The notes: generated from the sequence alone by a model not told the origin. A stretch of DNA of 64,000 nucleotides from Candidatus Accumulibacter sp. ACC003 (GCF_907163085.1 NZ_CAJQTX010000005.1:186001-250000); one strand, 5' to 3'; counted from the stretch's first letter, positions 1 through 15,888 are shown. Numbers and translations are program-made.

Positions 1-1585
1 CGATGCCGAGTAGGTCTTCGAGCGGGTAGTTGACGTAGGCACCCTGCGCTGCCGGCAGTCCGACCGGCACCCAGAACAAGCGCGCCAGCCCCATCACGTG
101 GTCAATACGCAAGGCGCCGCTGTGGCGCATGTTGGCGCGCAGCATGGTGATGAAGGGTTCGTAAGCAGCTTCCCGCAAGGCGTGCGGGACCAGCGGCGGT
201 AGCCCCCAGTCCTGGCCGACCGGATTGAACTCGTCGGGAGGCGCGCCGACGTAGGCGCCGTTGGCAAAGGCGCCCTGCCAGGCCCAGGCCTCCGAGCCGC
301 CAGGATTGACGCCGACGGCGAGGTCCTGGTAGAGGCCGACACCGAGGCCACGGCGCCACGATTGTTCGCCGAGCGCGAGCAGTTGCTCTTCAGCAAGCCA
401 CTGCAGCCAGGCAAAATATTCCACGGCCTCGGCGTGTTCGCTGGCGAAAGCGCTGACCGCCGGCGCCTGCGGCTGGCGGTAGGCCACGGGCCACGCCGGC
501 CAGCCCCAGACGCTGGCGTTGTCGCGCCGGAAATGTTCCTGTAGGGCTTCGAAGCGCGCGTGCCATTCGAGCGCCTGCCCGCCCTCGCTGCGGAACAGCC
601 GGAAGGCGCGCGCGCGCGGGCTATCGCTGGCCAGGTGTTGTTCACGGAAGTGACGGTAGAGTACCGCCAGAACCTCGCACTTGGTCGCCGAAACCTCTGG
701 GTAATCGACGTTCTCGGCCGCACGTAGACGCCGCAATCGACCCTGAAAGCCCTCGGAGGCAACGAGGTTTCGTGCCGCTTCGCAGTCGCCGAACTCGGCG
801 ACCGCTTCGACGTCGATGTACATGACATTGACAAAGCTACGGCTGGACGGGCTGTACGGACTGATCCGCGTCGCGTCGTCGGGGAACAGCGCGTGCAGCG
901 GATTGACGCCAATCACGCCACCGCCGGCGTCGGCCGACAGATCGAACAGCGTGCGCAGGTCACCGAAGTCGCCGATGCCCCAGTTCCGTCGCGAGCGCAG
1001 ACCGTAAAGCTGCACCGTCGGGCCCCAGACACGGCCTTCGCCTTGCACCGCTTCGGGCTGAAAAGCGCTCGCCGGGGTGACGATCAGCGTCATCGCCACC
1101 AGCTCCGTGCTGCTGTGGCCGGGCTGTTCGACCTCCAGACGATAGTAACCGGGCTCGTTCAAGACCGGTAGGCGCAGCTCGCTACGCAGAAAATCGCTGC
1201 CACCGAGGCGCTGTTCACCGAGTTGCGGCAGCTCGGCGGGCTGAAACTCGCCGCTGCTCGAGCTGCCATCCTCCGGCGTCAGAATCCAGCGATGCGGCTG
1301 CCGGGCCTGCGCCGCGGTCAGTGATAGCTGAATAACGGGCGTCGTACCGGCGGCCAGGACCTGCACCGGCGGCAGCGGTCGCCGCCACTCGCTTTCTTCG
1401 ATGGCCTGCAGCTGCGCTAGCGGGTCGCCGTCGCTGGGGACATGCATGGCCGTCAGCAGCGCCCGCAGCGTCTGCTCGGAGGTGGCATGCGGCTGACCCC
1501 AAACGTCGTCGTAAGCGGTCGCGATGCCGCAGTGGGCAGCGAGCCGAGTCAAAGCCTCGGAACTGTTCTGGGCGGGTCGAGTCAT
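1..1585 (-). CDS. malQ: 4-alpha-glucanotransferase (amylomaltase), 3' end cut by window edge
   Basis: GH77 amylomaltase, which transfers alpha-1,4-glucan segments between maltodextrins in the cytoplasm. The frame is open from the ATG to the window edge (about 528 residues), so the C-terminus is missing. Family signatures visible in order are an N-terminal region with WGQPH, the catalytic-domain segments LYGLRSRRNWGIGDFGDL and GVNPLHALFP, SPYSPSSRSFVN, LRIDHVMGLARLFWVP, and GAYVNYPLEDLLG close to the cut. The start overlaps the treZ stop in an ATGA, so the two are translationally coupled. It is the last visible gene of the mscS-glgB operon. TreZ normally works with TreY (maltooligosyl trehalose synthase), and no treY is in the window; it may lie just beyond the left edge. 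Confidence 0.93.
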   Translation of the reverse strand, partial: MTRPAQNSSEALTRLAAHCGIATAYDDVWGQPHATSEQTLRALLTAMHVPSDGDPLAQLQAIEESEWRRPLPPVQVLAAGTTPVIQLSLTAAQARQPHRWILTPEDGSSSSGEFQPAELPQLGEQRLGGSDFLRSELRLPVLNEPGYYRLEVEQPGHSSTELVAMTLIVTPASAFQPEAVQGEGRVWGPTVQLYGLRSRRNWGIGDFGDLRTLFDLSADAGGGVIGVNPLHALFPDDATRISPYSPSSRSFVNVMYIDVEAVAEFGDCEAARNLVASEGFQGRLRRLRAAENVDYPEVSATKCEVLAVLYRHFREQHLASDSPRARAFRLFRSEGGQALEWHARFEALQEHFRRDNASVWGWPAWPVAYRQPQAPAVSAFASEHAEAVEYFAWLQWLAEEQLLALGEQSWRRGLGVGLYQDLAVGVNPGGSEAWAWQGAFANGAYVGAPPDEFNPVGQDWGLPPLVPHALREAAYEPFITMLRANMRHSGALRIDHVMGLARLFWVPVGLPAAQGAYVNYPLEDLLGI

Positions 1586-3413
1586 GAGCGGCCTCCGGCG
1601 TGTAGGGACCAGGCCACCGACCACGGCGGCAAGCGCCCGGCGGCCAGCGCCACGGCGTCGAGGTTGGCAGTGGCGAACAGCAGCTGGCCGGTCGGCGCCG
1701 GGGCGTCGACCGACTGGTCGCCAAGATTGGCGAGCAGCGACAGCTGGCTGCCGTCGCCAAGCCGCCAGTCGATGGCCAGCGCGCTCGCCGACAGCATCGT
1801 CAGCTGCGGGTCGCCGTTAGCCATGCCGGCCAGGCGCGGAACGATCCACTGCCAGCGCAGGGCAAGCAATTGTCGGTGCAGTTCGAGTGTCGCGCGGTGC
1901 GGCGCGCGCTCGATCGCGCTCCAGTCGAGAACGCCAGCTGCAAAGGTTGCCAGCGCATTGGGATCGGGAATTTTCTCGCGCACCGCCGGATCGGCAAAAC
2001 GCGCAAAGCGCCCGAACTCACGGCGGCGGCCTTCGGTCACCAGGCGTGCCAGTTCGGGGCCAAAGTCGCAGAAGAACTGGAAGGGCTGCGTGGTCGCGAA
2101 TTCCTCGCCCATGAACAGCAGCGGCGGTTGCGGCGCCAACAGCAGGACCGCGGTGACCGCCTGCATAGCCACTGGCGACGCCAGGTGGCTGAGACGCTCG
2201 CCGAAAGCACGATTGCCAATCTGGTCGTGATTCTGCAGAAAGTTGATGAACGCCGCCGGCGGCAGCTGCGCACTCGGCTCGCCGCGCTTTTCGCCCTTGG
2301 CAAAGGTCGACGCCTCGCCCTGGTAGGCGAAACCCTCGCTCAGGCAGCGGCCGAGCAGCCGCGCCGGCTCGGCGGCATAGTCGACGTAGTAACCGTCGGT
2401 CTCGCCGGTGGCGACGACGTGAAAGCAGTGGTGGATGTCGTCGTTCCATTGCGCGGTGCCGTGCACGAGCCGGCCGAAGTCGTCGCGGCTCAGGTAGCGC
2501 GCCTGGTTGCGCTCGTTCTCGAGCACCATGTGCACGTGTCGTGCGCGACCCGGCACGGCCTTGAAGGCGGCCGCCAGCTCCTCGATGATGTCCGGCGAAC
2601 TGTCGTCGCAGATGGCATGGATGGCATCCAGACGCAGGCCGTCGAGGTGGAATTCCTCGAGCCAGTAGAGGACGTTGTGCACGAAGAAGTCGCGTACCAC
2701 ACGGCTGCCCTCGCCGTCGAAGTTGATCGCCGCGCCCCAGGGAGTTTCGTGGCGCGGGTTGAAGAAGTCCGGCGCGTAGGCGTGCAGGTAGTTGCCTTCG
2801 GGCCCGAAATGGTTATAGACGACGTCGAGCAGGACCATCAGGCCGCGTTCGTGCGCCGCGGCGATCAAACGCTTGAAGTCCTCGGGACGGCCGTAAGAGG
2901 CATCCGGAGCGAACGGCAAGACGCCGTCGTAGCCCCAGTTGCGTTGCCCCGGGAAATCCGAGACCGGCATGATTTCGAGAGCGGTGACGCCGAGCTCGAC
3001 CAGATAGTCGAGGCGTTCGATGGCGCCGGTGAAGTCGCCCGAAGTAGTGAAGCTGCCGATGTGCAGCTCGTAGAGAACGGCTTCCTCCCACGGCCGACCA
3101 CGCCATTCGCCGTCGGGCCAGTCGAAGGCGGCCGCGTCGACCACCTCGGACGCCGCATGGATATCGTCCGGGTTGAAGCGTGAAGCCGGGTCGGGTACCA
3201 GCAAGCCGTCGGGCAGCCGGAAAAGATAACGGCTACCGGCTTTCGCTTCGGCGACGGTGAGCTCGAACCAGCCACCCGCGGCGGCGGTCATCGGCAGGTC
3301 GGGCGCACCGTCGAGCTGTAGCCCGACGGTCGCGACGCCGGGTGCCCAGAGGCGAAAACGAACGCCACCGTCGGCCCGCGGTTCAGCGCCGAAGGGCATG
3401 CTGTGCAGGCGCT

Positions 3414-3417
<4 letters not shown>
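1582..3417 (-). CDS. treZ: Malto-oligosyltrehalose trehalohydrolase
   Basis: GH13 enzyme that releases trehalose from maltooligosyl trehalose, the second step of the TreY-TreZ pathway. The 611-residue length is normal for the family. It has the N-terminal CBM48/beta-sandwich (VRFRLWAPGVATVGLQLDG), then the TIM barrel with VVYNHFGPEGNYL, the nucleophile strand [11 protein letters not shown], the acid/base region VLENERNQARYL, and the third carboxylate in NHDQIGNRAFGERL. The start overlaps the stop of glgX in an ATGA, as does its own stop with malQ, which indicates tight coupling in one operon. The partner treY is not in the window. Confidence 0.95.
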
Positions 3418-5546
<2,129 letters not shown>

Positions 5547-5559
5547 GGATGGTGATCTC

Positions 5560-6192
5560 CTAAATCTGGTAGCGGGTGACGCCCGCGATGTCCTCGCCTT
5601 TGGCGAGGACGACGATGCCGCCATCGCTGACGGTATAGCGGGCGCGGTCGGCAGCGGCGTCGAAGCCGATGCGCGAGTTTGGTTCAATGACGTTGTAGCG
5701 GTCGACGATGACCCGTTTCAGGCGCGAGCCACGGCGGATGACCGTGTAGTCCATGATCAGGCAGTCTTCAATTTCGACGTCTTCCTCGACGATGACTTCG
5801 CGACGCAGCATCGAGTTCTTGATCCGTGCGCCGCTGACTCGCGAGCCCGCGGCGATGGTGCTGTTGCTGACCTCGCCAGTGATCATCGGCGATGGTCCCT
5901 GGTAAGAGCTGGAGTTGATGAACCACTTCGGATTGAAGAGGTTGAAGCGCGGCTTGGCGCTGAGGACGTCGTAATGGGCGGCGTAGTAGGCGTCGATGTT
6001 GCCGACATCGCGCCAGTACGACTGCTCCTCGTAATCGGCGACGCCGGGGACATGGTTGTCAGCGAAGTTGTAGGCCAGCACCTGATGCGTTTTGATCAGC
6101 CGCGGCAGGATGTGGTGGCCGAAATCGTGCTCGTCATTATCGTTGGCCTCGCGCAGCGCTTTGAGCAGGACATCGGTGTTGAACAGATAGTT
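5560..6192 (-). pseudogene. glgC: 3' part of disrupted glgC (glucose-1-phosphate adenylyltransferase)
   Basis: This frame encodes the C-terminal half of ADP-glucose pyrophosphorylase: SNYLFNTDVLL, the end of the nucleotidyltransferase domain (EEQSYWRDVGNIDAYYAAH), and the left-handed beta-helix with SSSYQGPSPMITGEVSNS and MDYTVIRRGSRLKRVIVDR. The N-terminal half lies about 2.4 kb away on the same strand, on the other side of an IS91-like element. Joining SMGN (end of the 5' part) to YLFN here restores the family sequence SMGNYLFN, so the break is a clean insertion with no coding sequence lost. The fragment has no start codon of its own at the junction; an internal ATG could give only a beta-helix peptide without the catalytic domain. 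Confidence 0.95.
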
Positions 6193-6285
6193 GGACGAAG
6201 CCGCTACGCGGAGGAAACCCCGGTGCTGTCGTCGCGTTGACTCAAGATGTGACCTCGCCCCTCATCCGAGGGACGTTCATGACGA

Positions 6286-7220
6286 ATGCGAGGTTACCGC
6301 AAGATGGAAGAGATGTCCGCTGTCGCAACGACGATTTTTGACACGAACTACGAGCTGCACCAGAAGCACCTGAAGCTCAAGGGCTTGCAGCCGAAGACGA
6401 TCGACGCGTATTCGCGCGCCGTCCGCCGGGTGGGAGATTACTTCGCTCATCAGATCGACGATCTGAGCGAGGCCGACCTGTTGGATTACTTCGCCGACCT
6501 GCGTGAGACGCACTCCTGGAGTTCGCTCAAGCTCGATCTGTACGGGCTCAAGTTTTACTACGAGCACGTGCTGAAGAAACCCTGGGTGGCGCCCGGTCTG
6601 ATCAAGCCGCCGCGTTCACAGCGCCTGCCGGACATCGTCACGGTCGAGGAGACCGAGCGGATTTTCCTGGCCACGCAGGTGCTCAGTTACCGGGTCTTCT
6701 TCTTCACCCTCTACAGTCTCGGCCTGCGCCTGGGCGAAGGTTTACGGCTGACGGTCGCCGACATCGACGGCGCGCGCGGGCGGGTGCATATCCGCGATGC
6801 CAAGGGCAACAAGGATCGCCTGGTGCCGCTGCCGACGGCCACCTACCGACTCCTGCGTTGTTTCTGGCAGCGCCACCGTAATCCCGTTCTGCTGTTTCCC
6901 AATCGCCGCGGCGGCTTGCCAGGTGCGAGCAGCGCCAGGACACCGCTCAATCGCAGCGGCGTTCAGAAGGCACTGCGGGCGGTGGTCGAATCCTGCGGGC
7001 TAAAAAAAACATTTCGCCGCACAGTTTGCGTCACGCCTATGCCACGCACCTGATCGAGGCGGGCGTCGAGCTCACCGAGGTGCAGAGCATTCTCGGCCAT
7101 CAGTCGATTCTCACGACGGTTCGCTACACCCATCTGACGGATCAAACCCGGCATCACGCCATCGACCGCATCAACGCGCTGATGGACCGCTTTTGCCTGA
7201 GCAAGGGGACGCCGCGATGA
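6286..7220 (+). CDS. IS91-associated tyrosine recombinase, split by a -1 frameshift at A8
   Basis: XerC/XerD-like phage integrase family protein. The first frame has the N-terminal SAM-like domain (LKLKGLQPKTIDAYSRAVRR) and box I with LYSLGLRLGEGLRL, then GNKDRLVPLPTATYRLL. It runs into a wrong frame after CGLKK at a run of eight A (6992-6999). The -1 frame continues as NISPHSLRHAYATHLIEAG, then LGHQSILTTVRYTHLTD, which supplies the box II HxLRH and the catalytic Tyr. Joined, it is about 311 residues, normal for the family. The A8 run contains A-AAA-AAA in the zero frame, a classic -1 slippery heptamer, so regulated frameshifting or transcript slippage is possible. A single-base insertion or a sequencing error is the alternative. 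Confidence 0.85.
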
Positions 7221-8323
7221 TCCGCCTCGGCTCTGTCATTGCCGAATTCGAAGCGGACTTCATGACGCAATTTCGCCACCGCCTGAGCTTCGATCAGCTT
7301 CGGGCACTCTCGGCGATGCGCGATTGCCGCGGCCCGGCCAGCCCGATGATGCAGCTCCAGTGCGAAGGCTGCGATCAGCAAAAACTCGTTCCGCATTCCT
7401 GCGGCCATCGCCTTTGCCCGCACTGCCAGCACCACGAGAGCCAGCAATGGCTGGAACGTCAGATAGAGCGCCTCGTCCCGGCCGACTACTTTCTGCTGAC
7501 CTTCACGCTGCCGGCCGAATTGCGCGGGCTCGCTGCGGCGCACGCCGACGTCGTCTTCGATGGCTTGATGCGCTGTGCCTGGGAAACGGTGCACCGCTTC
7601 AGTCAGAACGACCGGCAGTTGCAGGGCACGCCCGGCGCCATCGCGGTCCTGCACACGCACTCGCGTCGGCTCGACTTCCACCCGCATGTCCATCTCGTCG
7701 TCCCCGCGGCAGCGATCGATGCCGCGAAGCAGCGCTGGCGACGCAAGCGGCGCGGCAAGAACGGCACCTACCTGTTCAACGAGAAGGCGATGGCCAAGGT
7801 CTTCCGGGCCAAAATGCTGGCGGCGATCGAGGCGGCCGGCATTTGCCTGCCGGCGTCCTATCCGCGGGAATGGGTAGCGCACTGCAAATCGGTGGGCAGC
7901 GGCGAGAAGGCCCTGATCTACCTCGGTCGTTACCTCTACCGCGGCGTCATCCGTGAACAGGACATCCTCGCTTGTAAGGATGGGCGGGTGAGCTTCCGCT
8001 ACCGCAACGCACAAACCGGCAAGTCGGAAAAGCGCTCGCTAGCCGGCGCCGATTTCCTCTGGCTGATCCTCCAGCACGTGCTACCCAAGGGCTTTCGCCG
8101 CGCCCGCAATTTCGGCTTCCTGCACGCCAACTGCAAGCGCCTGATCAGTTTGCTGCACCGCTTGCTGAAGTTCGATCCCAGCCGCTTCACGCCGCCGCGC
8201 AAGGAGCGGCCAGCGATGCTTTGCCCGTGCTGTGGCTCCGTGATGTCAATTGTCCGGACGCGTATTCGATCAACATCGCCCGCCTTCGTCGCTGCTCCAC
8301 CGCTCGTCGCGATCGCTGCCTGA
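7217..8323 (+). CDS. IS91 family HUH (Y2-type) transposase
   Basis: Rolling-circle-type transposase of 368 residues. It has an N-terminal zinc-binding region with CEGCDQQKLVPHSCGHRLCPHCQ, the metal-binding HUH motif in DFHPHVHLVVP, and a tyrosine-rich catalytic helix in YLGRYLYRGVI. The C-terminus has the CPCC zinc motif followed by a low-complexity tail. The ATG is chosen because AAGGGGA lies upstream and because it overlaps the recombinase stop (ATGA); a TTG 24 bases upstream is the alternative. The two-gene arrangement of tyrosine recombinase plus IS91 transposase is seen in a subgroup of this family. Confidence 0.93.
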   Translation: MIRLGSVIAEFEADFMTQFRHRLSFDQLRALSAMRDCRGPASPMMQLQCEGCDQQKLVPHSCGHRLCPHCQHHESQQWLERQIERLVPADYFLLTFTLPAELRGLAAAHADVVFDGLMRCAWETVHRFSQNDRQLQGTPGAIAVLHTHSRRLDFHPHVHLVVPAAAIDAAKQRWRRKRRGKNGTYLFNEKAMAKVFRAKMLAAIEAAGICLPASYPREWVAHCKSVGSGEKALIYLGRYLYRGVIREQDILACKDGRVSFRYRNAQTGKSEKRSLAGADFLWLILQHVLPKGFRRARNFGFLHANCKRLISLLHRLLKFDPSRFTPPRKERPAMLCPCCGSVMSIVRTRIRSTSPAFVAAPPLVAIAA

Positions 8324-8584
8324 TCGTGTAAGCCGCCTTCACAGCGCTGTCCGGCCGCCTTTGGGACTTCAGTTTCCCCAAGCTGAGTGACGGGGTCGCC
8401 CGGAGTTCAGTGGCCGGGACGCCAAAACGGCCGGATTTGCGCGATCTTCGCTGACGGTGCCGCAGCGCGCGGCGACGGCCCGCTCCCCGCCCTTCGGCAT
8501 TCATGCCTGCGGGGTAAATCCAAAAAAGATATTTGCAGAGGGCGCGCCCAGCGCTCCGGCCCGGGCTCGTCCAACAAACGGATC

Positions 8585-8606
8585 AGATCGTGGCTTCGCA
8601 CGATCT
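8585..8606. repeat. Hairpin near right terminus of the IS91-like element
   Basis: AGATCGTG and CACGATCT form a perfect 8-bp stem around the 6-base loop GCTTCG, 11 bases from the junction with glgC. A subterminal hairpin next to the cleavage site is typical of HUH elements, so it probably marks the origin end recognised by the transposase. Confidence 0.7.
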
Positions 8607-8616
8607 ATCCTTATTC

Positions 8617-9210
8617 GTTGCCCATCGAGCCGTAGGCACGCGTCGGGTCGGTGAGCATCGCCGGTGGATTGGCTGGTTTTTCAAGGAAGCCGCGGATGCG
8701 GTGTCGCTTGTCGGCGTCGATGATGCCGAAGGCCGAGGCCTCGGCCAGTGGCACCGGAATCGCCGCCACCGACACGTGCGCCGAATTCCGGCGGTGGAAG
8801 TCGATCATCTGCCGTACGTCCATGCGGTAGATGTGATCGGCACCGAAGACGGCGACCAAATCCGGCGAGTGGCGCTCGATCAGGTTGATGTTCTGGAAGA
8901 CCGCGTCTGAGGTGCCCTGGAACCACTCCGTACCGCCGCCGCGCATCTGCGGTGGCACGACGGTGACGAACTGGCCGGTGTAGGCGTTTGAATTCCCCCA
9001 GGCCTTGGCGACGTGCTCGATCAGCGACTGCGACTTGTACTGAACCATCATGTAGATGCCGCGGATTTCGGAGTTCACCATGTTACTGAGCACAAAGTCG
9101 GCGATGCGGTAACGGCCGCCGAACGGAACAGCTGGTTTGGACCGCTCGGCGGTCAAGGGATGAAGTCGGGAACCCTGGCCGCCGGCCAGAACCATAGCGA
9201 GTACTTTCAC
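8617..9210 (-). pseudogene. glgC: 5' part of disrupted glgC (glucose-1-phosphate adenylyltransferase)
   Basis: N-terminal half of ADP-glucose pyrophosphorylase, about 197 residues. It has the nucleotide-binding loop [19 protein letters not shown], then [30 protein letters not shown] and [10 protein letters not shown]. The frame runs into the insertion element just after SMGN and stops at once (NE then a stop codon). The truncated product has the catalytic core start but lacks the rest of the nucleotidyltransferase fold and the beta-helix needed for assembly, so it should be inactive. It starts 24 bases after the treS/mak stop, and its RBS (GGAGAG) is intact, so the fragment may still be translated. 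Confidence 0.95.
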
Positions 9211-9234
9211 GATTGCTCTCCTGTGTTGTTGATC

Positions 9235-12618
<3,384 letters not shown>

Positions 12619-12924
12619 CATTTCCTCCACTCAAGGGAAGTCGTCAAAGTTACGCATCTCGTCGCAACGAGAACGCGCTTATCGGTAGGTATGTGATCGC
12701 CTGGCAAGGCGGACCGGCTGCAAGCCGGTTCGGCCAGGGGCAATTCTATCCGCCCGGCCCGACCGTCTTGCAGGTCCGGGCGGGCGATGGCGAGCACGGC
12801 GTCATTGTTCGTCACCATGAAGTGGCAAAGCATCAGCCGATTGGCAAGCGCATGCAAGGGGGATGGGCGGCCGCCGTACTGGCCGCGCCAAGCCCTCTAC
12901 TGCGCCGCTCGAACGTACCATCGC
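12619..12924. other. Intergenic region between glgB and treS/mak with hairpins
   Basis: About 300 bases without a convincing gene. ACCGGCT-gca-AGCCGGT (12713-12729) is a perfect 7-bp hairpin. CCGCCCGG near 12751 can pair with CCGGGCGG near 12776. Neither is followed by a T run, so they are not classic terminators; they may be processing or attenuation structures within the operon. An 80-codon minus-strand frame covers part of the region but has no recognisable family features. Confidence 0.5.
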
Positions 12925-14859
12925 TCATGCCAGGGCCTTGCTCTCGGCGACCGGCTTGAAGATCAGCACCGCCAGCGGCGGCAAGGTCAGCGACAGGCAA
13001 TGGGAATAGCCATGCGTGGCCTGCGATGAGGCCTCGACCTGACCACAATTGCCCATGCCGCTGCCGCCATAGACCGCTGCGTCGCTGTTCAGCACCTCTT
13101 GCCAGGCGCCGCCGCGCGGCACGCCAACGACGTAGTCATGGCGCGGTACCGGCGTGAAGTTGCAGACCACCAGCACGGTATCGTCGCGGTTCTTGCCGTA
13201 GCGCAGGAAGCTGATAACGCTTTCCTCCCAGTTCTGGGCATCGCTCCAGGCGAAGCCGTCGGCGCTGAAGTCCCTCTCATGCAGCGCTTTTTCCTGACGA
13301 TAGACACGATTGAGGTCTTTGACCCAGGACTGCACGCCGTGGTGCGACGGGTATTGCAGGAGATGCCATTCGAGACTTTCGTCGTGCTGCCACTCGCGTC
13401 GCTGGCCGAGTTCGCCGCCCATGAACAACAGCTTCTTGCCGGGATGCGCCCACATCAAGCCAAAGAGCACGCGCAGGTTGGCGAACTGCTGCCAGTCGTC
13501 GCCCGGCATCTTGCCGATCAACGCGCCCTTGCCATGCACCACTTCGTCGTGCGACAGCGGCAGCACGAAGTTTTCGGTGAACGCGTACCAGATCGTAAAC
13601 GTCAGTTTGTCGTGCTGGTACTTGCGGAATAGCGGCTGTTGCTGGAAATACTTCAGCGTGTCGTTCATCCAGCCCATGTTCCACTTCATGCCGAAACCGA
13701 GGCCGCCCATGTACGTCGGGCGCGAAACCATCGGCCAGGCGGTGGACTCTTCGGCCATCGTCTGCACGTCGGGATAGTCGCGGTAGACGGCTTCGTTGAG
13801 GCTGCGCAGAAAACTCATCGATTCGAGATTCTCGCGGCCGCCATGCTCGTTCGGGATCCACTCGCCTTCCTGGCGCCCGTAGTCGAGGTAGAGCATCGAA
13901 GCGACGGCGTCGACGCGCAAGCCGTCGATGTGGTACTTGTCGAGCCAGAACAGCGCGCTCGACATCAGGAAGCCACGCACTTCGTTGCGACCAAGGTTGA
14001 AGATCGAGCTCTTCCAGTCGGGGTGAAAGCCCTGCCGCGGATCTTCGTGTTCGTAGAGACAGGTGCCGTCGAAATTGGCCAGGCCATGGCCGTCGGCGGG
14101 GAAGTGCGAGGGTACCCAGTCGAGGATGACACCGATCCCGGCCTGATGCAGGGTGTCAATCAGGAACATCAGGTCCTCGGGACTTCCGTAGCGCGCCGTC
14201 GGCGCGAAATAGCCCGTGGTCTGGTAGCCCCAGGAGCCGTAGAACGGGTGCTCCATCACCGGCATCAGTTCGACGTGCGTGAAGCCCATTTCGCAGACGT
14301 AGGCGCTCAACTCCTGCGCCATTTCGCGGTAGCTCAGCGAACGGTTGCCGTCCTCGGGAACGCGCCGCCACGAACCGAGATGTACTTCGTAAATCGACAG
14401 TGGCGCGTCGAGGGCATTGATCGCCCGTCGTTTGCCCATCCACTCGCCGTCGCTCCAGTTGTAGTCGAGCGTGCACAGGCGCGAAGCGCTGCGCGGCGGC
14501 TCTTCGGATTGGCGGGCAAAGGGGTCGGCTTTCTCCTGCGTCCCCATGCCGCTGGTGATCTGGAATTTGTAGCTGTCGCCGAGCGCCCCCCCGGCGATGA
14601 AGCCCTCCCAGACGCCCGAGTTATCGCCGCGACGATGCAACCGATGACTGTCGGCCTGAAAGTTGTTGAAGTCGCCGACCACCGAGACTTTCTCCGCGTT
14701 GGGCGCCCAGACGCTGAACTGGAAACCGGCCTTGCCGGCCTTGGTGGTGGCGTGCGCGCCGAAACGGTCGTAGAGGCGGGTGTGGCTGCCCTCGCGAAAG
14801 AGGTAGATGTCGTGTTCGCTGAGCAGGCTATTGGCGACGACGGGATTGCTAACTTTCAT
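12925..14859 (-). CDS. glgB: 1,4-alpha-glucan branching enzyme
   Basis: GH13 branching enzyme that introduces alpha-1,6 branches in glycogen; 644 residues. The start [21 protein letters not shown] is preceded by GGAGG 6 bases upstream and overlaps the mscS stop (ATGA). Visible are the CBM48 domain ([20 protein letters not shown]), [36 protein letters not shown], the nucleophile strand [19 protein letters not shown], the acid/base region [14 protein letters not shown], and [15 protein letters not shown]. The N-terminal extension that some GlgB proteins carry is absent, so this is the shorter type. It is the first glucan gene of the operon. Confidence 0.97.
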   Translation of the reverse strand: MKVSNPVVANSLLSEHDIYLFREGSHTRLYDRFGAHATTKAGKAGFQFSVWAPNAEKVSVVGDFNNFQADSHRLHRRGDNSGVWEGFIAGGALGDSYKFQITSGMGTQEKADPFARQSEEPPRSASRLCTLDYNWSDGEWMGKRRAINALDAPLSIYEVHLGSWRRVPEDGNRSLSYREMAQELSAYVCEMGFTHVELMPVMEHPFYGSWGYQTTGYFAPTARYGSPEDLMFLIDTLHQAGIGVILDWVPSHFPADGHGLANFDGTCLYEHEDPRQGFHPDWKSSIFNLGRNEVRGFLMSSALFWLDKYHIDGLRVDAVASMLYLDYGRQEGEWIPNEHGGRENLESMSFLRSLNEAVYRDYPDVQTMAEESTAWPMVSRPTYMGGLGFGMKWNMGWMNDTLKYFQQQPLFRKYQHDKLTFTIWYAFTENFVLPLSHDEVVHGKGALIGKMPGDDWQQFANLRVLFGLMWAHPGKKLLFMGGELGQRREWQHDESLEWHLLQYPSHHGVQSWVKDLNRVYRQEKALHERDFSADGFAWSDAQNWEESVISFLRYGKNRDDTVLVVCNFTPVPRHDYVVGVPRGGAWQEVLNSDAAVYGGSGMGNCGQVEASSQATHGYSHCLSLTLPPLAVLIFKPVAESKALA

Positions 14860-15782
14860 TGCGTACCTCCTGGATGCTGCGTGGCGCCATCCATCGACAG
14901 ATGCAAGGGCGGGCTTGAGCCATCCTTGCCCTGGCCGGGATAGACGGTGAGATGCGGATAGGGAATTTCGATGGCGGCAGCATCGAAGGCGTCCTTGAGG
15001 CGGCGCAGGTATTCGCGGCGAATGGTCCACTGTTCGATGGCGACAACCTTGAAGCGACAGCGCAGGATGACCGCCGAATCGCGCCAGGCATCGACGCCGA
15101 CGATCTCGACGTCGTCGAGGATCTTGGCCGCGAAATCGGGATCGGCGCGCAACTCGGTGCCGACGGTGCGCATCACCGCCAGCGCCTGATCGACGCTCTC
15201 GCGGTAAGCAACGCCGACATCGACGACTGCCTGCGCGAAACCACGGGTCATGTTGGTGACCGTCGTGATGCTGCCGTTCGGAACAAAGTGCACGTGGCCG
15301 TCGTAGTTGCGCATACGTACGTAGCGCAAGGTGAGTTCCTCGACCATGCCACTCTTGCCACCGGCGTCTATCACATCGCCAAGACGGATCTGGTTCTCCA
15401 GCAGCAGGAAGAAACCCGAGAAGTAATCCTTGACCAGACTCTGCGCACCGAAACCGACGGCGACGCCGACAACACCGGCAGCGCCAAGGATAGGAGCAAC
15501 CGACACGCCCACCTCGGCCAGCACCAGGATGCCGGCAACCAGCGAAATGATCACCGACACGGCGTAGCGGAAGACGCGCCCGAGCGTCGCCGCCCGCTGC
15601 ACCTCTTCACCATCGTGCATGCCACTGCTGATGTAGATGCGGAAAGTGCGGATCAGTTTGTGCGAGAAGGCCATCGCCAGCCAGGCGAGCACGAGGATGA
15701 GGCAGATGCGCAAGGCCGACGCCATTGATGGCGTGAGCTGTTGGCCGAAGGAAAGAATTTGATCGAGTATTGTTTTGTCCAT
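14856..15782 (-). CDS. mscS: MscS family small-conductance mechanosensitive channel
   Basis: Inner-membrane channel opened by membrane tension that releases solutes on hypo-osmotic shock. The product has 308 residues. Hydrophobic segments lie near residues 20-42, 72-92 and 95-120; the third is the pore helix, with the Gly/Ala-rich stretch [20 protein letters not shown]. The soluble beta domain follows ([28 protein letters not shown]). It leads the glycogen/trehalose operon and is coupled to glgB by ATGA, which is unusual and could tie an osmotic valve to trehalose metabolism. Confidence 0.94.
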   Translation of the reverse strand: MDKTILDQILSFGQQLTPSMASALRICLILVLAWLAMAFSHKLIRTFRIYISSGMHDGEEVQRAATLGRVFRYAVSVIISLVAGILVLAEVGVSVAPILGAAGVVGVAVGFGAQSLVKDYFSGFFLLLENQIRLGDVIDAGGKSGMVEELTLRYVRMRNYDGHVHFVPNGSITTVTNMTRGFAQAVVDVGVAYRESVDQALAVMRTVGTELRADPDFAAKILDDVEIVGVDAWRDSAVILRCRFKVVAIEQWTIRREYLRRLKDAFDAAAIEIPYPHLTVYPGQGKDGSSPPLHLSMDGATQHPGGTQ

Positions 15783-15888
15783 TTAAATCCGGGTTGGCAA
15801 GCATCTGGCGAAAATTTTGCTTGTACAAACAGTTTGAGCCAAATAGTATTGCATGAAAATAGTTTTCAGGCAACGCAGGGGTTGATAG

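Larger units (their letters stand above)
6193..8619 (+). mobile_element. IS91-like insertion element inside glgC
   Basis: About 2.43 kb of sequence interrupts glgC. It carries a tyrosine recombinase gene followed by an IS91-type HUH transposase gene, overlapping by ATGA. The glgC halves meet at GTT, present once on each side, so the exact edges are uncertain by three bases, and there is no longer target duplication. That fits the IS91 family, which transposes by a rolling-circle-like mechanism without target duplication. The right flank reads GTTG (CAAC on the other strand), close to but not the same as the GAAC/CAAG targets described for IS91. A perfect 8-bp hairpin lies 11 bases inside the right end. 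About 290 bases after the transposase gene are non-coding, as expected for the origin end. Confidence 0.9.

Noticed and set aside
1870..3183. Long plus-strand ORF opposite treZ (437 aa)
   Set aside because: It is the antisense shadow of treZ in a GC-rich gene; the sequence has no family features and treZ is certain.
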